A program made the position numbers and the translations under genes. Shown here one piece after another: positions 16,396 to 23,490 of a stretch of 33,218 nucleotides of DNA. The notes under the pieces were generated by a model, which worked only from the letters and a program-made list of their open reading frames with translations, was not told the DNA's origin and made no database searches. The DNA is from an uncultured Alphaproteobacteria bacterium (GTDB lineage: Bacteria; Pseudomonadota; Alphaproteobacteria; Rhizobiales; Ancalomicrobiaceae). Location: the NCBI GenBank assembly GCA_937892955.1, contig CALBKH010000118.1, positions 1 to 33,218 of the forward strand. The letters run 5' to 3'. Position 1 is the first letter of the stretch. Every line of letters starts with the position of its first letter.

Positions 16396-17163
16396 TCAGC
16401 CGGGAATGTAGGTCTGAGCCAGCGATCGCGCTTGCGCGGCCAGCAGGTAGGCGTCGAGGCCGACGGCGACCAATCGGGCACCTTCGGCAATCGACAACCT
16501 CAGCATTTCCGGATCACGGCTCAGGATTCCGGGCGCCTTTTTCGCTGCGCGAATTCGCCCGATGGCACCCAGAATCTCCCGCTGCATTTCGGGATGGCCG
16601 GGCTGGCCGAGATGGCCGAGCGACGCCGACAGGTCTGCAGGACCGATGAAGACACCATCGATGCCTTCGGTCTCCGCGATCGCGTCCAGGGCCTCCAGCC
16701 CCCTTCGGGTTTCGACCTGAACGATGATCGAGATCTGGGCGTTGGCTTGATGAAGGTACTTCGGGACATGTCCCCAGCGCGCCGCGCGCCCGCCACCGAC
16801 TCCACGTTCGCCCTGTGGGGGGTACAGGCACGCACGGACGATCGCCGCCGCCTGTTCGGCGCTTTCGACCATCGGTACCAGAAGGGTCTGGATGCCGAGG
16901 TCGAGGTATTGCTTGATCACAAGGGGATCGGACGACGGAACACGCGCGACGGCATGGGTACGCGGGTAGCCGGAAATCGCGTGAACCTGCGCCAGCACGC
17001 TCTGCAGCGAATGCGGAACATGCTCGCCGTCGATGAGCAGCCAGTCGAACCCCGCGCCGGCGCAGATCTCGGCGCTCGACGGATCACCCAGCGACAGCCA
17101 GAGGCCGAACTGCGGCCGGCCTTCGAGAAGGGCCTGCTTGAGCGGATTGACGGGATTGTCCAT
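16396..17163 (-). CDS. thnF: HpcH/HpaI-family class II pyruvate aldolase
   Basis: 255 residues, the HpaI length. Visible: GFDWLLIDGEHVPHSL (catalytic acid/base His48), LVPMVESAEQAAAIVRACLYPPQGERGVGG, IIVQVETRRGLEALDAI (metal-binding Glu) and GVFIGPADLSASLG (metal-binding Asp). HpaI cleaves 4-hydroxy-2-oxoheptanedioate to pyruvate and succinic semialdehyde. By analogy this enzyme should cleave a 4-hydroxy-2-oxo diacid to pyruvate plus a dicarboxylic semialdehyde (pimelic semialdehyde if the pathway is tetralin-like). The start is the ATG at 17163, 5 bp after the hydratase stop. It is not the DmpG-type 4-hydroxy-2-oxovalerate aldolase of biphenyl/toluene meta-pathways, an informative difference. 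Confidence 0.85.
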   Translation of the reverse strand: MDNPVNPLKQALLEGRPQFGLWLSLGDPSSAEICAGAGFDWLLIDGEHVPHSLQSVLAQVHAISGYPRTHAVARVPSSDPLVIKQYLDLGIQTLLVPMVESAEQAAAIVRACLYPPQGERGVGGGRAARWGHVPKYLHQANAQISIIVQVETRRGLEALDAIAETEGIDGVFIGPADLSASLGHLGQPGHPEMQREILGAIGRIRAAKKAPGILSRDPEMLRLSIAEGARLVAVGLDAYLLAAQARSLAQTYIPG

Positions 17164-17168
17164 GGCTG

Positions 17169-17972
17169 TCACCCGAACCGAACATTGATCGTGCCGAGAG
17201 GCCCGTAATCGGCGCAGAACTGGTCGCCGCTCGAGGCCGTCACCACGCGGGTGAAGGATCCGGCGAGCACGATCTCGCCGGCCGAAAGATGCTCGTCCCA
17301 CGCACTCAGCTTTCGCGCGAGCCAGGCGATGCCGTTGGCCGGGTGATTGAGCACGCCGGCCGCGAGGCCGGTTTCCTCGACGGCACCATTCTTGTGAAGA
17401 ATGGCGCCGACCCGACGCAGGTCGACGGCCTCGGGTCGCGCGGGCTGTGCGCCGAGAACGATCCCGCCGTTCGCCGCGTTGTCCGCGATGGTGTCGAGGA
17501 CCCGACGCTGCGACCTGGTCTCGGGGTCTATCCGCTCGATCCGTGCGTCGATGATCTCCATCGCCGGCACGACCCAGTCGGTTGCGTTCAGCACGTCGAA
17601 GATCGAGACGTCGGGTCCACGCAGATCCTTCTTCAGGATGAACGCGAGTTCGACCTCGACCATCGGCGCGATGAAACGGCCGGGCGGGATGGTGCTGCCG
17701 TCCGCGAACAGCATGTCATCGAGCAGGACCCCGTAGTCGGGCTCCGTGATGTTGGCGACCTGCTGCATCGCGCGAGATGTGATGCCGATCTTGCGACCGA
17801 TACTCCTGCGCCCTTCCGCCTTCTTCAGACGGACCCATTCACGTTGCACCCGATAGCTGTCCTCGAACTGAATGTCCGGGAAGCGCTGCGAGAACTGCTT
17901 TGCCTGGACGCGGGTTTTCTCGGCCTCGTTCAGTTCCTGGGCGAGCTTGCGAATCGTCGCTTCGTCAAGCAT
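17169..17972 (-). CDS. thnE: 2-hydroxy-dienedioate hydratase, HpcG/HpaH-like
   Basis: 267 residues of the MhpD/HpcG fumarylacetoacetase-related family. The match to HpcG (2-oxohept-4-ene-1,7-dioate hydratase) is high throughout: SYRVQREWVRLKKAEGRRSIG, EPDYGVLLDDMLFADGS, FIAPMVEVELAFIL (metal-binding Glu106/Glu108), FDVLNATDWVVPAMEIIDAR, VLNHPANGIAWLARKL and GSFTR. It adds water to a 2-hydroxy-2,4-dienoate to give the 4-hydroxy-2-oxo acid used by the neighbouring aldolase. Similarity to the dicarboxylate hydratase suggests a diacid substrate. Its start overlaps the hydrolase stop by 8 bp. Confidence 0.85.
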   Translation of the reverse strand: MLDEATIRKLAQELNEAEKTRVQAKQFSQRFPDIQFEDSYRVQREWVRLKKAEGRRSIGRKIGITSRAMQQVANITEPDYGVLLDDMLFADGSTIPPGRFIAPMVEVELAFILKKDLRGPDVSIFDVLNATDWVVPAMEIIDARIERIDPETRSQRRVLDTIADNAANGGIVLGAQPARPEAVDLRRVGAILHKNGAVEETGLAAGVLNHPANGIAWLARKLSAWDEHLSAGEIVLAGSFTRVVTASSGDQFCADYGPLGTINVRFG

Positions 17973-18831
17973 CGGCCGCCCCGTTCGGCTTCAGCAGATG
18001 CGTGCGCATGATGGGCAGCATGGCGTCCCAGCGCTGGATCTGCGCCCAGTGGCCACACCGATCGAGAACGGTGAGCTCCGCGCGCTGGAGGTGCTGGAGG
18101 AGATACAGACTCGCTTCGAGCGGCACGACGCGATCGTGGCGGCCGTGGACGAGCGCCACCTCATGCGGCATACGCGCGAGAGCGGAGGGCGGAACGATGA
18201 GCGCATCCATGCCGGTCTTCATCGACTCGAACATGACTTCCTGCACTCGGCGGACTTCGGGGTTGGTCGCGACCCTGAAGCGATCCTCGACGATCTGGTC
18301 GAAGTTCGGCACGACGCTCGGATCGTAGACGAAGCTCGAGATCAGTTCGCGATAACGTGGCAGTCGGGGGTCGGCGTAGAACGACAGCAGTCGCGCCATC
18401 TCGGGCGTGCGGTTCATCGGTGCGCCCGCCGGTCCCATCAGCACGACCTTCTCGAACCGCTCCGGCGCCTCGATCAGGAGATGCAGCGTGACCGCGCCAC
18501 CCATCGAGTTGCCGACGATGTGCGCCTTCTCGATCCCCAGATGATCCATGAGTCCGAGGACCTGTTCGACGCGCATGCCCATCCAGGTCATGCTGTGCGC
18601 CGGCAAGGGGTCCGGAATATCGCTCTGGCCGAAGCCGATCATGTCGGGCGCGACGACGAAGAAATCCTTCGCCAGTTCGGGGAAGCAATGACGCCAGTTG
18701 GACGCGGCATGCGCGCCCGGACCGGCGCCGTGCATCAGGATGAGTGCCGGCTTCTCGGGATCGCCGGCAATCATGACATGGCTCTCGAAGCGGCCGGACG
18801 GCAGGCGCTTTTCGACGATGATGTCGCTCAT
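17965..18831 (-). CDS. thnD: Meta-cleavage product C-C hydrolase (alpha/beta hydrolase, BphD/MhpC/ThnD type)
   Basis: 288 residues. The oxyanion motif MHGAGPGAHAASNW, nucleophile VGNSMGG (Ser109), acid HGRHDRVVP (Asp233) and base CGHWAQIQRW (His261) are all present and typical of meta-cleavage product hydrolases. In tetralin breakdown the equivalent enzyme opens the remaining alicyclic ring, so the product keeps all ten carbons as a linear diacid. In biphenyl breakdown it releases benzoate. The chosen start at 18831 (MSDIIVEKRL) lies 55 bp after the dehydrogenase gene; the longer open frame overlaps that gene and is rejected. Confidence 0.88.
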   Translation of the reverse strand: MSDIIVEKRLPSGRFESHVMIAGDPEKPALILMHGAGPGAHAASNWRHCFPELAKDFFVVAPDMIGFGQSDIPDPLPAHSMTWMGMRVEQVLGLMDHLGIEKAHIVGNSMGGAVTLHLLIEAPERFEKVVLMGPAGAPMNRTPEMARLLSFYADPRLPRYRELISSFVYDPSVVPNFDQIVEDRFRVATNPEVRRVQEVMFESMKTGMDALIVPPSALARMPHEVALVHGRHDRVVPLEASLYLLQHLQRAELTVLDRCGHWAQIQRWDAMLPIMRTHLLKPNGAADA

Positions 18832-18886
18832 CAATGTTCTCCTGTTGGGCAAGTCGAGGCTGGAACCGGCAGGACGGCTCGGCGAG

Positions 18887-19702
18887 TCAGAGTTCTTCCC
18901 CGCCGCTGACCGCCACGATCCCGCGAACACCCAGGCCACCATCGGTGTTGATGATTGCGCCCGTCGTCGCCGCCGAATTCGTGCTGGAGGCGAGCAACAC
19001 ATAGGGACCGCAATATTGCTCGGGCTTCGGCGAGATCTCGAGCGGCGTGATGCTCTTGAGCATGTCGTCCAGCGTTTCCATCTGAGCGAGGCTCTGTCCG
19101 GAGGTGCCGGTCGCCGACAGGCCGCTGAGCGAGGTCTTCATCCCGCCGGGGGCCACACCGTTCACGCGGATTTTCGGGGCGAGCTCGTGGGCGAGCTGCT
19201 TGACCACGCCGACGAGCGCGTGCTTCGAGGCCGTGTAGAGGGGGCCGCCACCGCCCGGGTAGAAGCCGGCGTTCGAGATCGTGACGATGATGTTGCCGCG
19301 TGTGCGCAGCAGTTCGGGCAGGGCCGCCCGTGCGCCGAGGAGCGCACCCTTGACGTTCACCGCCATCAGTTCGTCGAACGCGGCAGCGAGTTGCTCCCCG
19401 TCGTATTTCGCCAGCGGCAGGAAGAAATCGAAAATGCCGGCGTTCGCGATGAACGTGTCGAGCTTTCCGAACTTGGCAACCGTCCGCTCGACGGCCTCCT
19501 GGTTGCTGCCATAACTCGCGACGCTTCCGACGGTCACCTCGACCGAGGCGCCGAAATCACGGGCGAGATCCTCGGCCCGATCCTTGTTCGCTTCGAGAAC
19601 GCCGACCTTGGCGCCTTCGTCGATGAAGCGCCGTACGAGCGCCCGCCCCAATCCGGAGCCCCCACCAGTGATCAAGACCACCGTGCCGACAAGCCAGCCC
19701 AT
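18887..19702 (-). CDS. thnB: cis-Dihydrodiol dehydrogenase (short-chain dehydrogenase, BphB/ThnB type)
   Basis: 271 residues, classical SDR fold: VVLITGGGSGLGRAL (NAD site, residues 12-19), IANAGIFDFFLPL, and the catalytic Ser143, Tyr156, Lys160 in SNAGFYPGGGGPLYTASK. The segment NAGIFD, the length and the C-terminal INTDGGLGVRG match cis-diol dehydrogenases that rearomatise dioxygenase products to catechols using NAD+. It is the first gene of the minus-strand operon and starts at 19702 just after a GGGGGAG ribosome site. Confidence 0.87.
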   Translation of the reverse strand: MGWLVGTVVLITGGGSGLGRALVRRFIDEGAKVGVLEANKDRAEDLARDFGASVEVTVGSVASYGSNQEAVERTVAKFGKLDTFIANAGIFDFFLPLAKYDGEQLAAAFDELMAVNVKGALLGARAALPELLRTRGNIIVTISNAGFYPGGGGPLYTASKHALVGVVKQLAHELAPKIRVNGVAPGGMKTSLSGLSATGTSGQSLAQMETLDDMLKSITPLEISPKPEQYCGPYVLLASSTNSAATTGAIINTDGGLGVRGIVAVSGGEEL

Positions 19703-20084
19703 AACTCCCCCGTCCGTTAGCGTTTCCCTGTCGTGCGCTTTCTTCTTTTCGAACGCGTGGGTGAACAGAATTCATCCCGGACGTCGTTCGCTGGATGTAG
19801 CGCTGTAGAGATGGTAGCGGCGGCTTTCGTGGGGAGTAAGCGGATCCGCCGAATACACGATATCATGCAGCGGAATAAGGCAGCGCCGGCGCCGATTTCG
19901 GGCGTCGTTCCGCCCTCATCACTGCCAGTGATGGTCATTAGTTCTGGCTGTGATCAAAGGATGGGTGCGGAGTATGCGTTTCATGACCTAGGCTCGATGC
20001 CCAAAATAAATCCGCGAACTTGACGGCTACGCTGTGGTCGGGCCGTCGCGACGGACAATTCGGACAACATCGGGAGGAGCAAGC
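19703..20084. promoter_or_regulatory. Divergent promoter region between the thnB and thnC operons
   Basis: 382 bp with no supported gene. It separates the two catabolic operons and must hold both promoters. Dyads seen are a perfect 17-bp repeat (19917-19933), CACGATATCATG at 19856-19867 (one mismatched pair), and TAGCGCTGTA-like symmetry near 19797. The thnC ribosome site GGGAGGAG is at 20072-20079. In the tetralin system the equivalent divergent region is the target of ThnR. Confidence 0.65.
19917..19933. promoter_or_regulatory. Perfect 17-bp inverted repeat with T-N11-A core, candidate ThnR/LysR box
   Basis: CATCACTGCCAGTGATG is two perfect 8-bp arms around one central C. The T at 19919 and A at 19931 are separated by 11 bases, the LysR-type T-N11-A signature, with matched interrupted dyad symmetry. 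It lies 151 bp upstream of the thnC start and 214 bp upstream of the thnB start. A TetR-type operator is the alternative, since a TetR gene lies at 22744. Confidence 0.55.
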
Positions 20085-21002
20085 ATGTCGGCCGTTGCCG
20101 TTACCGAACTGGGCTACATGGGCATTTCAGTCAGTGACGCCCTCGCCTGGAAAGACTATGCCCGCGACATCGTCGGCATGGAGATCGTCGACGAGGGTGA
20201 GGGAGATCGCTTCTACCTGCGCATGGACTCCTGGCATCACAGGATGGTGGTCCATGTCGGCGATCAGGACGATCTGGCCTATTTGGGGTGGCGGGTCGCC
20301 GGGCCCGACGAACTCGATGCGATGGCGGCGAAGCTCGATGCGGCCGGCTACGCATATCGTGTCGCGAGCGCTTCCGAAGCCGCCGAGCGGCGCGTGCTCG
20401 GCCTGATCAAGCTCGCGGATCCGGGCGGAAATCCGACCGAAATCTTCTGGGGCCCCGAGCATACGTTGGGCCGTCCCTTTCACCCCGGGCGTCCGATGCA
20501 TGGTCGCTTCGTCACGGGTGATCAACAGGGCTTCGCCCATTGCCTGCTGCGTCAGGACGACGATGTCGCCGCCTACAAGTTCTATCGCACACTCGGGCTG
20601 CGCGGTGGGATCGAGTATCATCTTCCGCTGCCCGACGGGGCGGTCGCCAAGCCCATATTCATGCATTGCAACGATCGCCAGCATTCGGTCGCCTTCGGGC
20701 TGGGGCCCATGCCGAAGCGCATCAATCACCTGATGATCGAATATTCGGATCTCGACGATCTCGGCATCGCGCACGACCTCGTGCGACAGCGCCAGATTCC
20801 CGTGGCGATGCAACTCGGCAAGCATTCCAACGACAAGGCGTTGACGTTCTACCACGCGTCGCCTTCGGGCTGGCTCTGGGAGCTCGGTTGGGGCGGGTCC
20901 AAGCCGGCTTCGCAGCAGGCCTACTACAAGTCGGACGTATTCGGTCACGGCTTGGAAGCTTCCGGCTTCGGGCTGGATGTGGATCTCGGTGCCGCGGAGT
21001 AG
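20085..21002 (+). CDS. thnC: Type I extradiol (catechol) dioxygenase, BphC/ThnC type
   Basis: 305 residues, a two-domain vicinal oxygen chelate protein. The iron ligands are visible as His152 (QGFAHCLL), His215 (RINHLMIEY) and Glu266 (GWLWELGWGG). Active-site His200 (RQHSVAFG), His247 and the HTFYH-like Tyr256/His257 are also kept. It cleaves the bicyclic catechol next to the two hydroxyls to give the dienoate used by the hydrolase. The start at 20085 has GGGAGGAG 5 bp upstream; the open frame from 20034 is a 17-codon extension without resemblance. It is first in the plus-strand operon, followed by ferredoxin and reductase, the same order as thnC-A3-A4 in strain TFA. Confidence 0.9.
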   Translation: MSAVAVTELGYMGISVSDALAWKDYARDIVGMEIVDEGEGDRFYLRMDSWHHRMVVHVGDQDDLAYLGWRVAGPDELDAMAAKLDAAGYAYRVASASEAAERRVLGLIKLADPGGNPTEIFWGPEHTLGRPFHPGRPMHGRFVTGDQQGFAHCLLRQDDDVAAYKFYRTLGLRGGIEYHLPLPDGAVAKPIFMHCNDRQHSVAFGLGPMPKRINHLMIEYSDLDDLGIAHDLVRQRQIPVAMQLGKHSNDKALTFYHASPSGWLWELGWGGSKPASQQAYYKSDVFGHGLEASGFGLDVDLGAAE

Positions 21003-21082
21003 TCGCCGGCCGATCGCCTGCGTATGGCCTCTCGGGCGCGCCGCCGGCGGGACGTCATGGTCTCGGTCGGAGCGTCGGCAAT

Positions 21083-21113
21083 CGGAGGCGCAGACGACAG
21101 GTCTGCGCCTCCG
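21083..21113 (+). terminator. Strong 13-bp hairpin between thnC and thnA3
   Basis: CGGAGGCGCAGAC (21083-21095) pairs perfectly with GTCTGCGCCTCCG (21101-21113) around GACAG. There is no T-run. It lies in the 204-bp gap between the ring-cleavage dioxygenase and the ferredoxin, so it may attenuate transcription or protect the thnC message and set a lower level of the electron carriers. Confidence 0.5.
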
Positions 21114-21206
21114 GCCGACAGGGGGCGGCAGCGGCGGCCGTGAGTCCATGTGCCCCGATCGAGGAAAGCTCCATGCGGTGTTTCGATTGCCACGAAAGTG
21201 AGAGAG

Positions 21207-21548
21207 ATGAGTCGGATTGTTCAAACGGGACGTGAGGTCAGGCTCTGTGCGGCGAGCGACGTTCAGCCCGGTGAGATGTTGCGCGTCGACACGGACAACG
21301 GCCTATATCTGGCCGTGTTCAACGTCGATGGCGAATATTATGTGACGGACAATGTTTGCACGCATGGCGTCGCCATGCTGACGGATGGTTGGCTCGAAGA
21401 CGAAACCATCGAATGCCCGCAGCACGGCGGCTGTTTCGATGTCCGTACCGGCAAGGCGACTGCGTTTCCCTGCGAAAAGCCGTTGAAGACCTACGCCGTC
21501 ATTCGCGATGGCGACGATCTTCTCGTCGATGTCGGAGAAGGGAAATGA
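21207..21548 (+). CDS. thnA3: Rieske-type ferredoxin of the ring-hydroxylating dioxygenase
   Basis: 113 residues. The Rieske motif is CTHG...CPQHGG (Cys51, His53, Cys70, His73), followed by FDVRTGKATAFPCEKPLKTY, which is typical of BphF/NahAb-type small ferredoxins. It carries electrons from the reductase (next gene) to the dioxygenase alpha subunit. I start at the ATG at 21207 (MSRIVQTG) after GAGAG; 19 extra codons back to 21150 have no resemblance. Its stop overlaps the reductase start (ATGA), so the two are coupled. In the tetralin system the equivalent ferredoxin also takes part in regulation through ThnY. Confidence 0.9.
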   Translation: MSRIVQTGREVRLCAASDVQPGEMLRVDTDNGLYLAVFNVDGEYYVTDNVCTHGVAMLTDGWLEDETIECPQHGGCFDVRTGKATAFPCEKPLKTYAVIRDGDDLLVDVGEGK

Positions 21549-22564
21549 GAACTGCACGAATCGACATTGTCGGCGAAGGCCATTTCGAGGGGGAGCTTGG
21601 AAAAAATCTTCTGCGAGAAGCCCTTCGAAAGGGCTTGGGTTTCCCTTATGACTGCAATTCCGGTGGTTGCGGCACTTGCCAGTTCGAGCTCGTCGAAGGC
21701 GATGTCGCGGATTCGTGGGAAGATGCGCCGGGACTTTCCGCACGCGCCCGGTCGCGCGGCCGACGTTTGGCCTGCCAGAGCAAGATCTCCGGTGATTGCA
21801 CGCTGAAGGTCCGTTTGAAGCCCGAATTCGTGCCGCTCAAAAGCCCGACCGTGCGATCGGTCCGGCTGGAGGGGCGGCAGGAATTTACGCGGGATATGGT
21901 GGAATATACGTTCCGTTGTGATGGCGAGGCGGATTTCCTGCCCGGCCAATATGCACTATTGCGCTTGCCGGGTGTCGTGGGCGACAGGGCCTATTCGATG
22001 TCCAATCGGCCGAATCCGGAGGGATTGTGGCGCTTCATCGTCAAGCGCGTACCCGGCGGCCGGGGCACGGCGGTTCTGGCGGAAAACCTTCGGATCGGCG
22101 ACAGCATCGAGTTGGATGGACCCTATGGCATGGCCCATCTCCGTCCCGACGCGCCGCGCGACATCGTGTGCATCGGGGGCGGTTCGGGTCTTTCCCCGCT
22201 GAAGTCGATCTGCGCGGCCGCGGTTCGTGAGCCGCAACTTCAGGGACGCAGGATACGTCTGTTCTACGGTGCCCGCACGCCGTCCGACCTCTGTCTGGAC
22301 CAAGCATTCGATGGAGATCCCTTGCTGCGCGACCGTGTCGAGATCATTCCCGTGGTCTCCGATTCGGCAAGCGACAGCGCATGGCATGGCGAGCGTGGCT
22401 TCGTTCACGATGCGTTGCGCCGCTGGCTGGAGAAAGCGGGGAATGCGAAAGATCACGAATATTACTTCTGCGGGCCGCCGCAGATGACGGATGCCGTTCG
22501 CGGCCTTCTGCAACTCGATCTGCGCGTGCCGGCCACGCAGTTGCATTCCGACCGCTTCGCATAG
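21545..22564 (+). CDS. thnA4: NAD(P)H:ferredoxin reductase of the dioxygenase, [2Fe-2S]-flavoprotein
   Basis: 339 residues. The plant-type [2Fe-2S] domain has Cys37, Cys42, Cys45 and Cys77 (CNSGGCGTC...RLACQ), the FAD site is FLPGQYALLRLPG...RAYSMSN, the NAD site is CIGGGSGLSPLKSI, and the terminal YFCGPPQM is intact. All redox motifs are intact, in contrast to the ThnY-like homologue at 10473-11446, so this is the working reductase. It feeds electrons from NAD(P)H to ferredoxin A3. ATG at 21545 overlaps the ferredoxin stop by four bases. Confidence 0.9.
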   Translation: MRTARIDIVGEGHFEGELGKNLLREALRKGLGFPYDCNSGGCGTCQFELVEGDVADSWEDAPGLSARARSRGRRLACQSKISGDCTLKVRLKPEFVPLKSPTVRSVRLEGRQEFTRDMVEYTFRCDGEADFLPGQYALLRLPGVVGDRAYSMSNRPNPEGLWRFIVKRVPGGRGTAVLAENLRIGDSIELDGPYGMAHLRPDAPRDIVCIGGGSGLSPLKSICAAAVREPQLQGRRIRLFYGARTPSDLCLDQAFDGDPLLRDRVEIIPVVSDSASDSAWHGERGFVHDALRRWLEKAGNAKDHEYYFCGPPQMTDAVRGLLQLDLRVPATQLHSDRFA

Positions 22565-22571
22565 GGGCAAA

Positions 22572-22590
22572 ATGAAACCTGTGCGCGGAT
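22572..22590 (+). repeat. 19-bp sequence repeated at 33167-33185
   Basis: ATGAAACCTGTGCGCGGAT here and ATGAGACCTGTGCGCGGAT at 33167-33185 differ at one base, in the same orientation. Both are intergenic and next to a hairpin. Two copies in 33 kb could be part of a dispersed genomic repeat, but chance similarity is not excluded. Confidence 0.3.
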
Positions 22591-22600
22591 GGTTCCGCGA

Positions 22601-22627
22601 GGTGGTCCCCATCCGGCGGGGACCACC
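22601..22627 (+). terminator. Perfect 10-bp hairpin after the reductase
   Basis: GGTGGTCCCC (22601-22610) pairs with GGGGACCACC (22618-22627) around a 7-base loop, 37 bp after the reductase stop. There is no clean T-run after it. It is the likely end of the thnC-A3-A4 transcript. Confidence 0.6.
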
Positions 22628-22711
22628 CCGGTTGTTGGGGCTTTCCGGGCGAGGGAACACGCGCCTGCGAGCGCTGTTCAAGCCTTGCAATCGTGAGTCA
22701 TCGCGCATATC

Positions 22712-22731
22712 AAGTTCATTCGTTCGAACTT
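22712..22731. promoter_or_regulatory. Inverted repeat upstream of the TetR gene, possible autoregulatory operator
   Basis: AAGTTC (22712-22717) and GAACTT (22726-22731) form a 6-8-6 inverted repeat in an AT-rich stretch, 12 bp upstream of the TetR start at 22744. TetR proteins commonly bind such sites to repress their own genes. Confidence 0.35.
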
Positions 22732-22743
22732 TTTCGGTGTCGG

Positions 22744-23448
22744 ATGAACCCCTCTCTGCTCGACGGCAAGGCCAACGGACATGCATTGCGGAGCGCTGAG
22801 ACACGCGCACGGATGCTCGATGCAGCAATCGAGGTCTTCGGTGAGGTCGGTTTCAAAGCTGCGAGCACCCGGCAAATATCGCAGCGGGCCGATGTCAGCC
22901 TGGCCGCGATCGTCTATCATTTCGGCGGTAAGCGCGAACTCTACATCGCCACGGCACAGATGATCGCCGATCACGGCAGGGACCGGATCGCCGACATCGT
23001 CCGTCGACTCGCCGCGGAAGACCATCGCGATCCGGCCGACAGGATCGTCGAAGCCGTGAAGGTATTCGCTCGTCTCGTGGCCGATACGGGTACTCATTCT
23101 TGGACCCGCTTCTTCGCCCGATGCGAGCAGAATGCGGATGAAGCCTTTCGCATAATTCATGGAGCGCTGTTCGCTCCCTTCGAGCATGCTCTCGCGATCG
23201 CCGTGGCCGGGGTGGCCGGTGGAACATCCGCGGACGAAGAGATCCGCACGAGGGTCGCCATCCTGATGGCGGTCGTCGTCAGTCTACGAACCCATCGGAA
23301 CACCTTACTGCGCAGCCTCGGTTGGGATCACCTCGACACCGGACGGTTGGAGCGGGTCGTTGCGATCATCGCGGATCTGGCGCGCAGCGACACGATCCTC
23401 GCGACGGTCGGATCACCGTCGCGAACGACCGCCCCACCGGAAAGATGA
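22744..23448 (+). CDS. TetR/AcrR-family regulator, CerR/YbiH-like C-terminal domain
   Basis: 234 residues. The helix-turn-helix is at about residues 18-62 (ETRARMLDAAIEVFGEVGFKAASTRQISQRADVSLAAIVYHFGGKRELY). The helical C-terminal domain (ADRIVEAVKVFARLVAD, WTRFFARCEQNADEAFRIIHGALFAPFEHALA) recalls the group with the YbiH/CecR-type domain. I take the ATG at 22744; a GTG at 22693 would lengthen it by 17 residues across the possible operator. It is followed 42 bp later by the glycosyltransferase-fusion gene and may control it. A role in the thn pathway is possible but unsupported. Confidence 0.85.
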   Translation: MNPSLLDGKANGHALRSAETRARMLDAAIEVFGEVGFKAASTRQISQRADVSLAAIVYHFGGKRELYIATAQMIADHGRDRIADIVRRLAAEDHRDPADRIVEAVKVFARLVADTGTHSWTRFFARCEQNADEAFRIIHGALFAPFEHALAIAVAGVAGGTSADEEIRTRVAILMAVVVSLRTHRNTLLRSLGWDHLDTGRLERVVAIIADLARSDTILATVGSPSRTTAPPER

Positions 23449-23490
23449 ACCGCTCCGATACCGTCACAACCTCTGCGTCAAGGCTTCCCG

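Noticed and set aside
12844..21002. Biphenyl, cumate or ethylbenzene pathway
   Set aside because: The oxygenase, dehydrogenase, extradiol enzyme and hydrolase alone would allow it, but no DmpG/DmpF aldolase-dehydrogenase pair, no decarboxylase and no benzoate genes are visible, and the hydratase/aldolase are of the diacid type.
22693..22743. GTG start giving a longer TetR protein
   Set aside because: The extra 17 residues precede the typical TetR start region and would cover the 22712-22731 inverted repeat; the ATG at 22744 is simpler, though its ribosome site is weak.
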